Shown: positions 23,817 to 30,954 of the stretch, in pieces
Numbering within the stretch: the stretch's first letter is position 1
Layout: each line of letters starts with the position of its first letter
Assembly: GCA_025062415.1 (NCBI GenBank)
Contig: JANXAH010000183.1
Location: forward strand, 1-35,071
Origin: Anaerolineae bacterium
GTDB lineage: Bacteria; Chloroflexota; Anaerolineae; B4-G1; DUEL01
Direction of reading: 5' to 3'
DNA length: 35,071 nt
Notes under the pieces: model-generated
What the model saw: only the letters and a program-made list of their open reading frames with translations
Told to the model about the DNA's origin: nothing
The model's database searches: none
Made by a program: the position numbers and the translations under genes

Positions 23817-25940
23817 ATGGAGGCTATCCCTCTGGACCCGATGACTGCGCTGTTTACCCCGCGCGCCGTGGCTCTGATCGGTTCCGTTGGCGAAGGGAGA
23901 CTGGGCTACCACCTGCTCCGGCAGATGCTGGACGGGGGCTTTCCACCCCAGAACCTGGCCATCGTCAACCCGCGGGGGCAGGGAGCCCTGGGGGTGCCAG
24001 GATTCCCGTCCCTGGCCGAAGCGGGCTTGCCCCTGGATATGGCCGTTGTCGTCGCTCCCGCGGCCAGCGTCCCCCAGGTCCTGGAGGAGTGCGCTGAGGT
24101 CGGGATTCGCGTCGCCGTGGTTATCACCGCGGGGTTCTCGGAGGTGGGGAACATCGCCGGGGAGGAGGCCATCCGGGAGATCGTCCGCCGAACCGGCCTG
24201 CGGGTCGTCGGCCCCAACTGTGCGGGCATCGTCAACACCCACCACCGTCTTTTTCCCACGCTGGAGACCCGACCCCCTGCGGGAGGCGTCTCCCTTGTCG
24301 CCCAGAGCGGCGCACTGGGGGGCGTCTTCCTGGCCTGGGCGAAGGAGCAGGGTCTAGGGGTCGCCAAGTTCGTCAGTTACGGCAACGCCGCCGACCTGAA
24401 CGAAGTGGACTTCCTGCGCTATCTGGCGGAGGATCCCCAGACGCAGGTCGTGGCCCTGTACCTGGAGACCGTCCAGGACGGCCGAGCCTTTCTGGAGGCC
24501 CTTTCCGCCTGCACGGCGCGCAAGCCCGTGGTGGTCATCAAGGCGGGGCGGACCGGTTCGGGCCAGCGCGCGACGCTTTCGCACACCGGTTCCCTGGCGG
24601 GGGCCGACCGGGTCTACGATGCGGCGCTCCGGCAGTGCGGGGCTATCCGGGTCACGACGGTGGAGGAGATGATAGACCTCTGCCTGGGGTTCACTGCGCT
24701 TCCACCCGTGCGAGGCCGCCGGGTGGTCATCGTGACCAACTCTGGAGGACCGGGGGTTCTGGCGGCAGACCGGGCGGAGGAGGCCGGGCTGGAGGTGGCA
24801 GAGCCCTCTCCTGCGCTTCGGGAGCACCTGGCGTCCTTTCTGCCACCCCAGTGCGCGCTGGGCAACCCCATTGACCTGACGGTGGAAGGGACGGAGGAGG
24901 GGTACCGGCGAGTGCTGACGGCGGTCCTGAAAGAATACGACGCGGCCATTGCGCTGAACATCGCGCCGGCCTATCTGGACTCGGTGCCGCTGGCCCGAGG
25001 AGTTGTGGAGGCAGCGCGGGAAAGCGGGAAGCCCATCGCGCCAGCCTTTCTGCCTGGTCCCATCGTCGCCGACGCCGTCGCCTATTTGCGCGCGCACGGG
25101 CTCCCTAACTTCCCCACGGGGGAACGAGCCGCCGCGGCCCTGGCCCGCCTGGCGGAGTACTCCCTCCGTCCCGGGCGCCAACCCATTATAAGGCAGGGGG
25201 CATCTCTCCCGTCCGTGGGCTCCCTGCCCCATTCTTTGCTGGAGCCAGAGGCGATGGCATGGCTCCGGGAGAACGGTCTGCCTGTGCCGGAGTTCCGTTT
25301 TGTCCACAACGCCGAGGAGGCTCGGCGGGCCGCGCGGGAAATCGGTTACCCCGTGGTGATGAAGGTCGTCTCCCCCGAAATCCTGCACAAGTCGGAGTGG
25401 GGTGGTGTCGTTCTAAACATTGCAGACGACGAAGAGGTCCGCAGGGCCTTTGAGCATCTCTGTTCCGTTGCAGAAGGACGGGATTTTCGGGGAGCCGTGG
25501 TCTATCCGATGGTTCGGGGCGCGCACGAGGTGCTGGTGGGCCTCTTCCGAGACCCCCAGTTCGGCCCCGTCCTGGCCTTTGGGCTGGGAGGCATCTACAC
25601 GGAGGTTCTGGGGGACGTGGCGCTGCGGGTGGCGCCGGTGGACCGGTCGGAGGCCGGGGAGATGATTCGGGAGATCCGGGGCTATCCGATCCTGGCGGGC
25701 GCGCGGGGCCGCGCTGCGGGCGACTTAGACGCGCTGGCCGATCTGCTGGTGCGGGTCTCGTGGCTCCCTTTCCAGTATCCGGAGATTGCGGAGATGGACC
25801 TGAACCCGGTCTTTGTCCTGCCAGTGGGCGTCCTGGTCGGGGATGTCCGGATTATTCGCTCCGGCGCCAACGTGGGACAACTGCAAGCAGTTATCCCACA
25901 AACTTTCTGCCGGGTATCTTCAGCGCCCAGCCCATCGTGA
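23817..25940 (+). CDS. single-chain ADP-forming acyl-CoA synthetase (acetyl-CoA synthetase alpha-beta fusion)
   Basis: The 707-residue enzyme converts acyl-CoA + ADP + Pi to acid + CoA + ATP, an energy-conserving step of fermentation. An N-terminal CoA-binding Rossmann domain (LFTPRAVALIGSVGEGRLGYHLLRQM; TAGFSEVG; VGPNCAGIVNT) is followed by the ligase region with phospho-His H256 in ATLSHTGSLAG. A C-terminal ATP-grasp domain starts at about 475 (EAMAWLRENGLPVPEFRFV ... VVMKVVSPEILHKSEWGGVVLNI ... MDLNPVFVLPVGVLVGDVRII). The start has GGAGGAGCA just upstream. The last ~20 residues (from about GANVGQLQAVIPQ) are encoded by a dispersed hairpin repeat and look like an acquired tail. With YgeY and carbamate kinase it suggests a peptide- or ureide-fermenting lifestyle. 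Confidence 0.9.
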   Translation: MEAIPLDPMTALFTPRAVALIGSVGEGRLGYHLLRQMLDGGFPPQNLAIVNPRGQGALGVPGFPSLAEAGLPLDMAVVVAPAASVPQVLEECAEVGIRVAVVITAGFSEVGNIAGEEAIREIVRRTGLRVVGPNCAGIVNTHHRLFPTLETRPPAGGVSLVAQSGALGGVFLAWAKEQGLGVAKFVSYGNAADLNEVDFLRYLAEDPQTQVVALYLETVQDGRAFLEALSACTARKPVVVIKAGRTGSGQRATLSHTGSLAGADRVYDAALRQCGAIRVTTVEEMIDLCLGFTALPPVRGRRVVIVTNSGGPGVLAADRAEEAGLEVAEPSPALREHLASFLPPQCALGNPIDLTVEGTEEGYRRVLTAVLKEYDAAIALNIAPAYLDSVPLARGVVEAARESGKPIAPAFLPGPIVADAVAYLRAHGLPNFPTGERAAAALARLAEYSLRPGRQPIIRQGASLPSVGSLPHSLLEPEAMAWLRENGLPVPEFRFVHNAEEARRAAREIGYPVVMKVVSPEILHKSEWGGVVLNIADDEEVRRAFEHLCSVAEGRDFRGAVVYPMVRGAHEVLVGLFRDPQFGPVLAFGLGGIYTEVLGDVALRVAPVDRSEAGEMIREIRGYPILAGARGRAAGDLDALADLLVRVSWLPFQYPEIAEMDLNPVFVLPVGVLVGDVRIIRSGANVGQLQAVIPQTFCRVSSAPSPS

Positions 25941-25982
25941 GGAAGAGAGCAGTGTGGGACAACTGCAAACAGTTGTCTCACA
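25872..25982. repeat. two copies of the TGGGACAACTGC hairpin; second is a possible terminator
   Basis: Copy 1 (25872-25884 with 25887-25899, AA loop, one mismatch) lies inside the acyl-CoA synthetase reading frame near its 3' end. Copy 2 (25953-25965 with 25970-25982, one G-T pair) lies 12 bp after the stop and is followed by a T-rich AGATTTCTTCC, so it may terminate transcription. Both relate to 18138-18159. Confidence 0.75.
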
Positions 25983-26126
25983 AGATTTCTTCCAAGATAC
26001 GAAGGGGCCAGGTTACAGAAGTTGGCCTTTGTGGGTCTGTGCTTGTGGGGTGTTTCCCGTTAGAGAACGCAGGAGGCGTGGGGATTTTCCGGGTTTCTCT
26101 GCGTTTTCTGCGGTGAGAAAGCGCAT

Positions 26127-26268
26127 CGGCCTCCGCCAACGCTGGGCGCGGTCGGCCTGCTTTGACCTTTGGCCTGGGGTCGGCGCAGGCCGACCCTGGG
26201 GAGCGTTAACGTAGGCCGACGCCCGGCGCAGGAGCGCCAGATAGGGCTGCTTTCTAATCAGTGCCGAT
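26127..26268. repeat. diverged copy of the left-edge 97-bp repeat, reaching into the scpA start codon
   Basis: The sequence ggccgacgcccggcgcaggagcg and the following ctttctaatcagtgccgat match the unit at 1-194 (ggctgacgcccggcgcagagcg, ttccaatcagcgccgac). The first part holds a GGTCGGCCTG/CAGGCCGACC inverted pair (about 26150-26195). The repeat ends exactly at the scpA ATG, replacing any normal ribosome-binding site. The remaining gap 25983-26126 shows no gene. Confidence 0.75.
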
Positions 26269-27004
26269 GCTCACTGCCACTTATCCCATCCGTTTACCCG
26301 TCTTTGAAGGGCCGCTGGACCTATTGCTGGAATTGATAGAAGAGCGGCAACTGGATATTACCGCGGTCTCGTTGGCCCAGGTTGCCGATCAGTATCTGGC
26401 CGTGATTGAGGAACTGGGTCGCCGAACGCTGGCCGATCTAACGGGGTTTCTGGTCGTGGCCGCAAAACTTCTGGTCATCAAAAGCCGGGTTCTGCTTCCC
26501 GACTATCGCGCCGGGGAAGGAGAAGAAGACGAGGACACGGCAGAGTTCATTCAGCAACTGGAGGTCTATCAGTTTTTCCGGAGGATGGCACGAGAACTGG
26601 AGCGGTTGGAGGAGCGGGGCTGGCGGTGCTACGTGCGGGTGGGCAAGAGTGGAGACCGTCGGTTGCCGCCGGACCCGCGCCTGTATCTGGAAGGGGTCAC
26701 GCTGGAAGATCTGCTGGCGGCGGCACGGGCGGCGTTCCAGGTTCTCCCCTCTGGGCCGCCCGTGGAGGCCGTCGTTGCCCCCATCACAGTCACCGTTCAG
26801 GAGCAGATGGAGAAGATTCGGGAAGCCCTTCGGCAGGTCGCGCGGGTTCGGTTCCAGGACCTGCTGTCCGAGGCAGCGAGCCGGGTGGAGGTGATTGTCA
26901 CCCTGTTGGCTGTGCTGGAACTGCTGAAGCAGGGCCTGGTTCGGGCCCGTCAGGAAGGGCTCTTTGGGCCAATTTTTGTGGAAGCCGCGGGCCCGGCGAC
27001 TTGA
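26267..27004 (+). CDS. scpA: segregation and condensation protein ScpA (kleisin)
   Basis: This is a 245-residue kleisin that bridges the SMC heads and binds ScpB in the chromosome condensin. Family features are the opening VFEGPLDLLLELIEERQLDITAVSLAQVADQYL, LTGFLVVAAKLLVIKSRVLLP, an acidic linker (GEGEEDEDTAEF), and the C-terminal winged helix (EVIVTLLAVLELLKQGLVRARQEGLFGPIFV). The length is normal. The start is ATG 26267 (or GTG 26261). Neither has a Shine-Dalgarno, because the upstream DNA is a dispersed repeat. Translation may be leaderless or weak. No scpB follows; the gene stands alone before a repeat array. Confidence 0.93.
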   Translation: MLTATYPIRLPVFEGPLDLLLELIEERQLDITAVSLAQVADQYLAVIEELGRRTLADLTGFLVVAAKLLVIKSRVLLPDYRAGEGEEDEDTAEFIQQLEVYQFFRRMARELERLEERGWRCYVRVGKSGDRRLPPDPRLYLEGVTLEDLLAAARAAFQVLPSGPPVEAVVAPITVTVQEQMEKIREALRQVARVRFQDLLSEAASRVEVIVTLLAVLELLKQGLVRARQEGLFGPIFVEAAGPAT

Positions 27005-27084
27005 CAATCTGCGCTGTAACGGGTTTGTGAAGACCAACCCCGGCTGAGGGCCAGAGGCAACAGCCTCAGAGCAGGTCTGAAAAT

Positions 27085-27361
27085 TCCGGCTCTCCGGGCT
27101 ATAGTAGCGCAGGCCACCAGGCCTGCATCTGTACAGGCTAAAAGCCTGCGCTACGGGCTAAAAGCCTGCACTACGGGCTATAGTAGCGCAGGCTGCCAAG
27201 GCTTGCATCTGTACAGGCTAAAAGCCTGTGTTACATCACAGGCTAAGAGCCTGCGTTACAGGCTAAGAGCCTACATCACAGGCTAAAAGCCTGCGTTACA
27301 GGCTAAGAGCCTACATCACAGGCTAAAAGCCTGCGTTACGGGCTAAAAGCCTGTGCTACGC
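27085..27361. repeat. array of ~20-bp palindromic units, core GGCTAAAAGCC
   Basis: About eleven units of the form (a/g)GGCTAAAAGCCTGCGTTACa or close variants (GGCTAAGAGCCTACATCACA) run in one direction. They alternate with GTAGCGCAGGC elements. The core GGCTAWRAGCC is a near-perfect palindrome, so each unit can form a small hairpin. Unit spacing is 19-21 bp without unique spacers, so it is not a CRISPR. Single related elements occur at 4031-4060, 29861-29890 and 34203-34253. It lies between convergent scpA and the 27389 gene, where there is no clear terminator. The stretch 27005-27084 is featureless. Confidence 0.85.
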
Positions 27362-27388
27362 GACCCTCAGCATTTTTCAGATATGCTC

Positions 27389-27952
27389 TCAGTTGGCGTG
27401 GAAGACGACCGACGCACAGGGATGGCTCTCAGGGAGGGAAATGACGATAATCGCAGAAAGAGGAGGATAAATTCCTTCAGGGTCCGGCGCATGGAGTTGA
27501 ATGTGCCATTTGCCTCCTCCGGGGAGCACAATCTCCCAGCGTCCCTGGGAGTCTGTGAAAACGACCGTATCCAGACCAGAACCCCAGAGGTGCAGAGGAT
27601 ACCCAGCCAGCCCCTTCCCATCCTGACCCTTCACGACTCCAGTGAGTGTAGCACGAGCACACGTCCGGGCGTTCGCTGGTTCTACCCGAGCCGTGAAGGG
27701 TAAGGGCGGAGTCAGGGACGGAGACAGCGTGGCAGGGCGCAGGGGAGTCGGCGTGGGAAAGGGCAGGAAGGCCGATGGTGGAGTCGGGGGTGAAAGCATC
27801 TCCGTGGCCTTCTTTTCCGACGTCGGGACAGGGGACGGAGCAGGAGGGGGTAGAATCTGCGGATGGAAGGCGATAGCCAGAAACAACCCTATTAACAATC
27901 CGGTTGCAACGACCAGTATAAGCGCCAGCCCGTTAAGTATTCGTGCTCCCAT
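27389..27952 (-). CDS. membrane-anchored protein with Pro/Thr linker and carboxypeptidase-regulatory-like domain
   Basis: The 187-residue protein has one N-terminal helix (about 7-29, LNGLALILVVATGLLIGLFLAIA), a Pro/Ser/Thr-rich extracellular linker (about 33-85) and a small beta-rich domain (about 95-185). The domain reads ATLTGVVKGQDGKGLAGYPLHLWGSG..., the opening of carboxypeptidase-regulatory or peptidase-associated beta-sandwich domains. It ends with IYPPLSAIIVISLPESHPCASVVFHAN. The layout and ending resemble the upstream gene at 27956 (TYRPVSDVVIVQL), so the two are diverged paralogues in one operon, 3 bp apart. The function is unknown; the design suggests a cell-surface binding or scaffold module. 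Confidence 0.75.
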   Translation of the reverse strand: MGARILNGLALILVVATGLLIGLFLAIAFHPQILPPPAPSPVPTSEKKATEMLSPPTPPSAFLPFPTPTPLRPATLSPSLTPPLPFTARVEPANARTCARATLTGVVKGQDGKGLAGYPLHLWGSGLDTVVFTDSQGRWEIVLPGGGKWHIQLHAPDPEGIYPPLSAIIVISLPESHPCASVVFHAN

Positions 27953-27955
27953 TCT

Positions 27956-28687
27956 TTACCGCCGTCTCCACTCCTCCCAGTTCAGGGTACACGTCACGAA
28001 ACCCAGGGAGCGAGTGGCCCAGTCTCCCAACTGGACAATGACGACGTCGGAAACTGGGCGATAAGTGCCATCGGGATTGGGGTATTTGTCGTATAGACGG
28101 ACCCGAATTTCCATTTGCCGGTAGGCCGTGGGATCACAGCACTGTTCCCAGGCGGCCTCGCTCTCATACATCAGGTTGTACCGGGGGTCTGCGCCAGCGA
28201 CCCGGTCTATTGCCCCACCTATCCCAGGACACTCCACCGCTACGTGATACCCGGGCAGCGGATTTCCGTCCAGGTCCTGCACCTTCCCGGCAACGCCAGA
28301 CCAGGGAATGCCGTAGAGGTTCATCCGGTATTCTACCTCGCAGGTGAAAGGATAGGGCGCGCGGGTGACCCGCGGGGTGGGCGTGGGCGTCGGAGGCCAG
28401 GTCGGAGTGGGCGACGGCGTGAGCGTCGGGGTGCGCGTCGGCGTGGGCGATGGAGGGATTGTCGGCGAGGGTGAGGGAGTTGGCGTCCACGTCGGCGGGA
28501 GCGCTGGCGTGGCCGTCGGAGATGGGGTCGGAGTAGGCCCCAGGGCAAGGCTGGGTTCTCTGGGCGGAGGAAAGGGGTTAAAGAACACCCATGGGTTCAC
28601 CAGAACCGCCAGGTATCCAACAATCAGGACACCGGTCAATCCCAGCATCAACACGCTCAGCAGGTTGAAAAGTGTGGCCCGTTTCAT
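27956..28687 (-). CDS. membrane-anchored protein with (PT)n linker and small extracellular beta domain
   Basis: The 243-residue protein has an N-terminal helix (about 8-32). A 60-residue linker is almost only Pro, Thr and Ser (PTPTPSPTATPALPPTWTPT... type, about 50-108), coded by a GGCGTSGGCG-like microsatellite at about 28375-28545 when read on the + strand. The extracellular domain (about 113-243) contains WSGVAGKVQDLDGNPLPGYHVAVEC, the carboxypeptidase-regulatory-like opening, four to six Cys that could pair as disulfides, and a final strand SLGFVTCTLNWEEW. The linker length probably changes by slippage. Same operon as 27389; partner or ligand unknown. Confidence 0.78.
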   Translation of the reverse strand: MKRATLFNLLSVLMLGLTGVLIVGYLAVLVNPWVFFNPFPPPREPSLALGPTPTPSPTATPALPPTWTPTPSPSPTIPPSPTPTRTPTLTPSPTPTWPPTPTPTPRVTRAPYPFTCEVEYRMNLYGIPWSGVAGKVQDLDGNPLPGYHVAVECPGIGGAIDRVAGADPRYNLMYESEAAWEQCCDPTAYRQMEIRVRLYDKYPNPDGTYRPVSDVVIVQLGDWATRSLGFVTCTLNWEEWRRR

Positions 28688-28827
28688 TGCCCATCACTTA
28701 TTGCGTATTGCTTATCGCCGATTATTTCGCTGTGGCCTGCTGGCTATAAACCGCCCAGTGCGGATCGCGTCGGACACAGGAACGCCACTCGCACTGCATC
28801 CCACGCAGTAAGCGCCACCTCTACGTT

Positions 28828-29766
28828 TCACTCCACATACCGTTCAATCACCGCCTGGTTCCACAGGCTCTCTATCCACCGCTGGACGGTCTGTTCCTGT
28901 AGAAGCTGCAGGTTTTCTGGACTGATCGGGCGGTTCTCGGCTCGCTCCAGCGTCTGGACGATGTGGTAACCAAACGCGCTCCGGACGACCTGGCTGATCT
29001 GCCCAGCCTGAAGGGCGAAGGCGGCCTCTTCCACCTCGGGCGCCAACAGGACTCCGCGGGGGAACCAACCCAGATCGCCCCCCGCGTCGCGGGTGCTCTC
29101 ATCCTGGGAATAGAGGCGGGCCAGTTGAGCGAAGTCGGCTCCGCTCTGGAGCTGGGCCAAAATCCGCTGAGCCAGTTCTGGGGTGTCCACCAGGATGTGG
29201 CGGGCGTGGACCTGTTCGGCCTGGCTCGGAACCGTCGCCCGTACCCTTTCCAATACTCGGTTGCGGATAAGGTCGGCCCGAAGTTGAGCCCTCAGGTCCT
29301 GGAGCGTCATCCCACTGCGCTCCAGTCGTCGGGAGAACTCCTCCTGGCTCCCGGCGTCTGCGACCAGCCGGGCGATTTCCGCGTCTATCTCCTCTTCGGT
29401 GACGGTGATCCCCATCCCCGCAGCTGCCTGCTCCAGCAGGACCTGCTCAATCATCCAATCCAGAATCTGTTTCCGCATCTGAAGGAGGCGCTGCTGCACC
29501 TCCGGACTGGAGAGGTTCTCTCCGGAGGCGACCAGCGCAGCCTGATACTGGGCGACCTGACGTTCGTAGTCCGCCAGGTAGATGGGCTGGCCGTTGACGC
29601 GAGCAGCCAGTGGGCGTTCCGGTTCGGGCGTTGCTGTTGGAGGGGGGGGTGTTCGTCCTGGTCCGGTGGGAGATGCCACCGGATTCGTAGACACAGTGCC
29701 TGAACAGGCGGAAAGAAGAAAACTCGTCAGAAGTCCGGCAAGCAGGATCCTTTGGAAATTTCTCAT
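28828..29766 (-). CDS. PrsA/SurA-type peptidyl-prolyl isomerase lipoprotein (parvulin)
   Basis: The 312-residue secreted foldase has a lipoprotein signal with lipobox LSAC (Cys21) and a short Thr/Pro linker (PVASPTGPGRTPPPPTATPEP). A SurA_N-like helical chaperone region follows (~55-185: ARVNGQPIYLADYERQVAQYQ ... VTEEEIDAEIARLVADAGSQEEF), then a parvulin domain (~190-285). The parvulin motifs are VHARHILVDTPELAQRILAQLQSGADFAQLARLYSQDESTRDAGGDLGWFPRG and ALQAGQISQVVRSAFGYHIVQTLE. It helps exported proteins fold outside the membrane. The P/T-linker proteins downstream on the same strand could be clients or merely co-transcribed. The start codon has AGGA about 10 bp upstream. Confidence 0.92.
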   Translation of the reverse strand: MRNFQRILLAGLLTSFLLSACSGTVSTNPVASPTGPGRTPPPPTATPEPERPLAARVNGQPIYLADYERQVAQYQAALVASGENLSSPEVQQRLLQMRKQILDWMIEQVLLEQAAAGMGITVTEEEIDAEIARLVADAGSQEEFSRRLERSGMTLQDLRAQLRADLIRNRVLERVRATVPSQAEQVHARHILVDTPELAQRILAQLQSGADFAQLARLYSQDESTRDAGGDLGWFPRGVLLAPEVEEAAFALQAGQISQVVRSAFGYHIVQTLERAENRPISPENLQLLQEQTVQRWIESLWNQAVIERYVE

Positions 29767-29860
29767 CGCCGCATCCTGGGAGAAAGATAGTCAATCATTA
29801 AGCCACCTGGCGCTCTGGATAATCCTGCCAGGAATCGTGCTGCTTCGGGCCACCCATCAC

Positions 29861-29890
29861 CGGCTTAACAGCCTGCGCTACGTGACCTTA
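29861..29890. repeat. single dispersed element GGCTTAACAGCCTGCGCTACGTGACC
   Basis: Nearly the same as 4031-4060 and related to the 27085 array. It lies in the predicted leader of the parvulin gene. The remainder of the 29767-30209 gap shows two promoters and no credible gene. Confidence 0.65.
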
Positions 29891-29909
29891 GGGAGATGGC
29901 GTTATCATT

Positions 29910-29938
29910 ATTATAGCCAGGGGTGAATTTTCTGCAAA
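29910..29938 (-). promoter_or_regulatory. promoter of the parvulin-lipoprotein operon
   Basis: On the - strand, -10 is TATAAT (29915-29910) and -35 is TTTGCA (29938-29933), with a 17-bp spacer. The leader to the ATG at 29766 would be about 135 nt and contains the dispersed repeat at 29861-29890. Confidence 0.6.
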
Positions 29939-30209
29939 GGCAGAGGACTGAGGTTCAGACACGAGTTGGGACAGGGAGGACAATGGCCGCAAAGATGGCC
30001 CAGGCATCCTCCACAATCCGCTCCCAGTCTCGGACAGAGAGCGACCATTTCTATTTGAGCAGAACAAAGAGGCCTGAATACCGCCTCCACTTCTTCCCTT
30101 CTATGGGACGCGTGGGTACCTCCTCTCGGTGGATTTTCTTTATATTCTGCCACTATCCAAAGGCCCATGCAAGGTGTCCCAACTTATGTCCGAACCTCAG
30201 GCAGCATTC

Positions 30210-30257
30210 TTGACAAAAGGTCGCTATGCGGATATACTGTATGCAACTCATTGCATA
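30210..30257 (+). promoter_or_regulatory. promoter plus ArsR-type operator of the thiol/lipoyl operon
   Basis: -35 TTGACA (30210-30215), 17-bp spacer, -10 TATACT (30233-30238), expected start near 30245. A perfect inverted repeat TATGCAA-CTCA-TTGCATA (30240-30257) covers the start site. A wider pair TCGCTAT (30221-30227) and ATAGCGA (30257-30263) surrounds it. This is the usual place for a self-repressing ArsR/SmtB dimer site. Confidence 0.8.
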
Positions 30258-30269
30258 TAGCGACCTCCT

Positions 30270-30632
30270 GTGGAAAACGAACGTTACGAATCGGCCATAC
30301 GACTCCTTGCCCTCCTGGCCCATCCGGCGCGCCTGCGGATTCTGGATATTCTGCGGCGTGGTGAAGCCTGCGTCTGTCACCTGCAGGCTGCGCTGGAGGT
30401 CCCCCAACCGTATGTTTCCCAGCAATTGCGGGTATTGCGGGAGGCCGGCCTGATCTCCCAACGTCGGGAGGGGCTTTTTATCTACTACCGGCTGGCGGAT
30501 GAACGGGTGGCCCATCTGCTGGCAGAGGTTCTTGGGCCAGCAACGGTGGAGGCTCCAATCCCTCATTGCGCCTGCCCCCGCTGTCAGGAGACCCATCTCT
30601 CCCAATCCTTCTGCCTGGTGGAGGTAAACTGA
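30270..30632 (+). CDS. ArsR/SmtB-family metal(loid)- or thiol-responsive repressor
   Basis: The 120-residue winged-helix repressor has helices LLALLAHPARLRILDILRRGEACVCHLQAALEVPQPYVSQQLRVLREAGLISQRREGLFIYYRL. The pair C34-V-C35/36 (ACVCHL) sits where As(III)-sensing ArsR proteins have ELCVCDL. A second Cys group is added at the C-terminus (PHCACPRCQETHLSQSFC). This suggests binding of a soft metal(loid) or a sulfane/persulfide signal. The GTG start has no good Shine-Dalgarno; transcription should begin about 25 nt upstream in the operator. It leads a compact + strand cluster through 34732 and probably controls it. Confidence 0.9.
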   Translation: MENERYESAIRLLALLAHPARLRILDILRRGEACVCHLQAALEVPQPYVSQQLRVLREAGLISQRREGLFIYYRLADERVAHLLAEVLGPATVEAPIPHCACPRCQETHLSQSFCLVEVN

Positions 30633-30633
30633 A

Positions 30634-30840
30634 ATGACCCAACCGCGCGAGGATCAGAAGTCCCCCGTCCAATGCGCATGCGTCAAGGACCCCTTCGCGC
30701 TGCTCCCGCCGGAAATGCGGCCGCGCGAGGGGAAAAAGAGCAGCCTCCGGCAGGTCACCTGCCCTGGCTGTGGTCTGACCTTCTGGACCAATCGGGAGAC
30801 CGACTACTGTATGGAATGTGAGAAAAGAATGACAAAATGA
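30634..30840 (+). CDS. 68-aa cysteine-rich zinc-ribbon-like protein
   Basis: Six Cys stand in three pairs: C14-A-C16, C43-PG-C46 and C59-ME-C62. The last two (VTCPGCGLTFWTNRETDYCMEC) look like a small zinc ribbon; the first CxC could bind a further metal. It begins 1 bp after the arsR stop, so it is translationally coupled. The last codons lie in the 8-bp repeat array, so the C-terminus may vary between strains. I do not recognise the family. Position suggests a metal-binding partner or buffer for the operon. Confidence 0.7.
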   Translation: MTQPREDQKSPVQCACVKDPFALLPPEMRPREGKKSSLRQVTCPGCGLTFWTNRETDYCMECEKRMTK

Positions 30841-30923
30841 CGAAATGACAGAATGACGGAATGACGGAATGACAGAATGACGAAATGACAGAATGACAGA
30901 ATGACAGAATGACGGAATGACGG
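30828..30923. repeat. 12 copies of an 8-bp unit AATGACRR
   Basis: Uninterrupted 8-bp periodicity (AATGACAA, -GA, -AG, -GG and so on) runs from the end of the 68-aa gene to just before lpd. The unit contains ATGA, so it offers many start/stop overlaps in changing frames. Copy number is likely unstable and would alter spacing between the two genes. Confidence 0.9.
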
Positions 30924-30954
30924 AATACGGAATACGCAACACAAGGAGACGAGC

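Noticed and set aside
27085-27361. CRISPR array
   Set aside because: Units are about 20 bp, follow each other without unique spacers, and are themselves palindromic; no cas genes are nearby.
29911-30168. 85-residue frame on the - strand between parvulin and arsR genes
   Set aside because: It overlaps the predicted parvulin promoter, has Cys/Pro-rich random composition and no ribosome-binding site.
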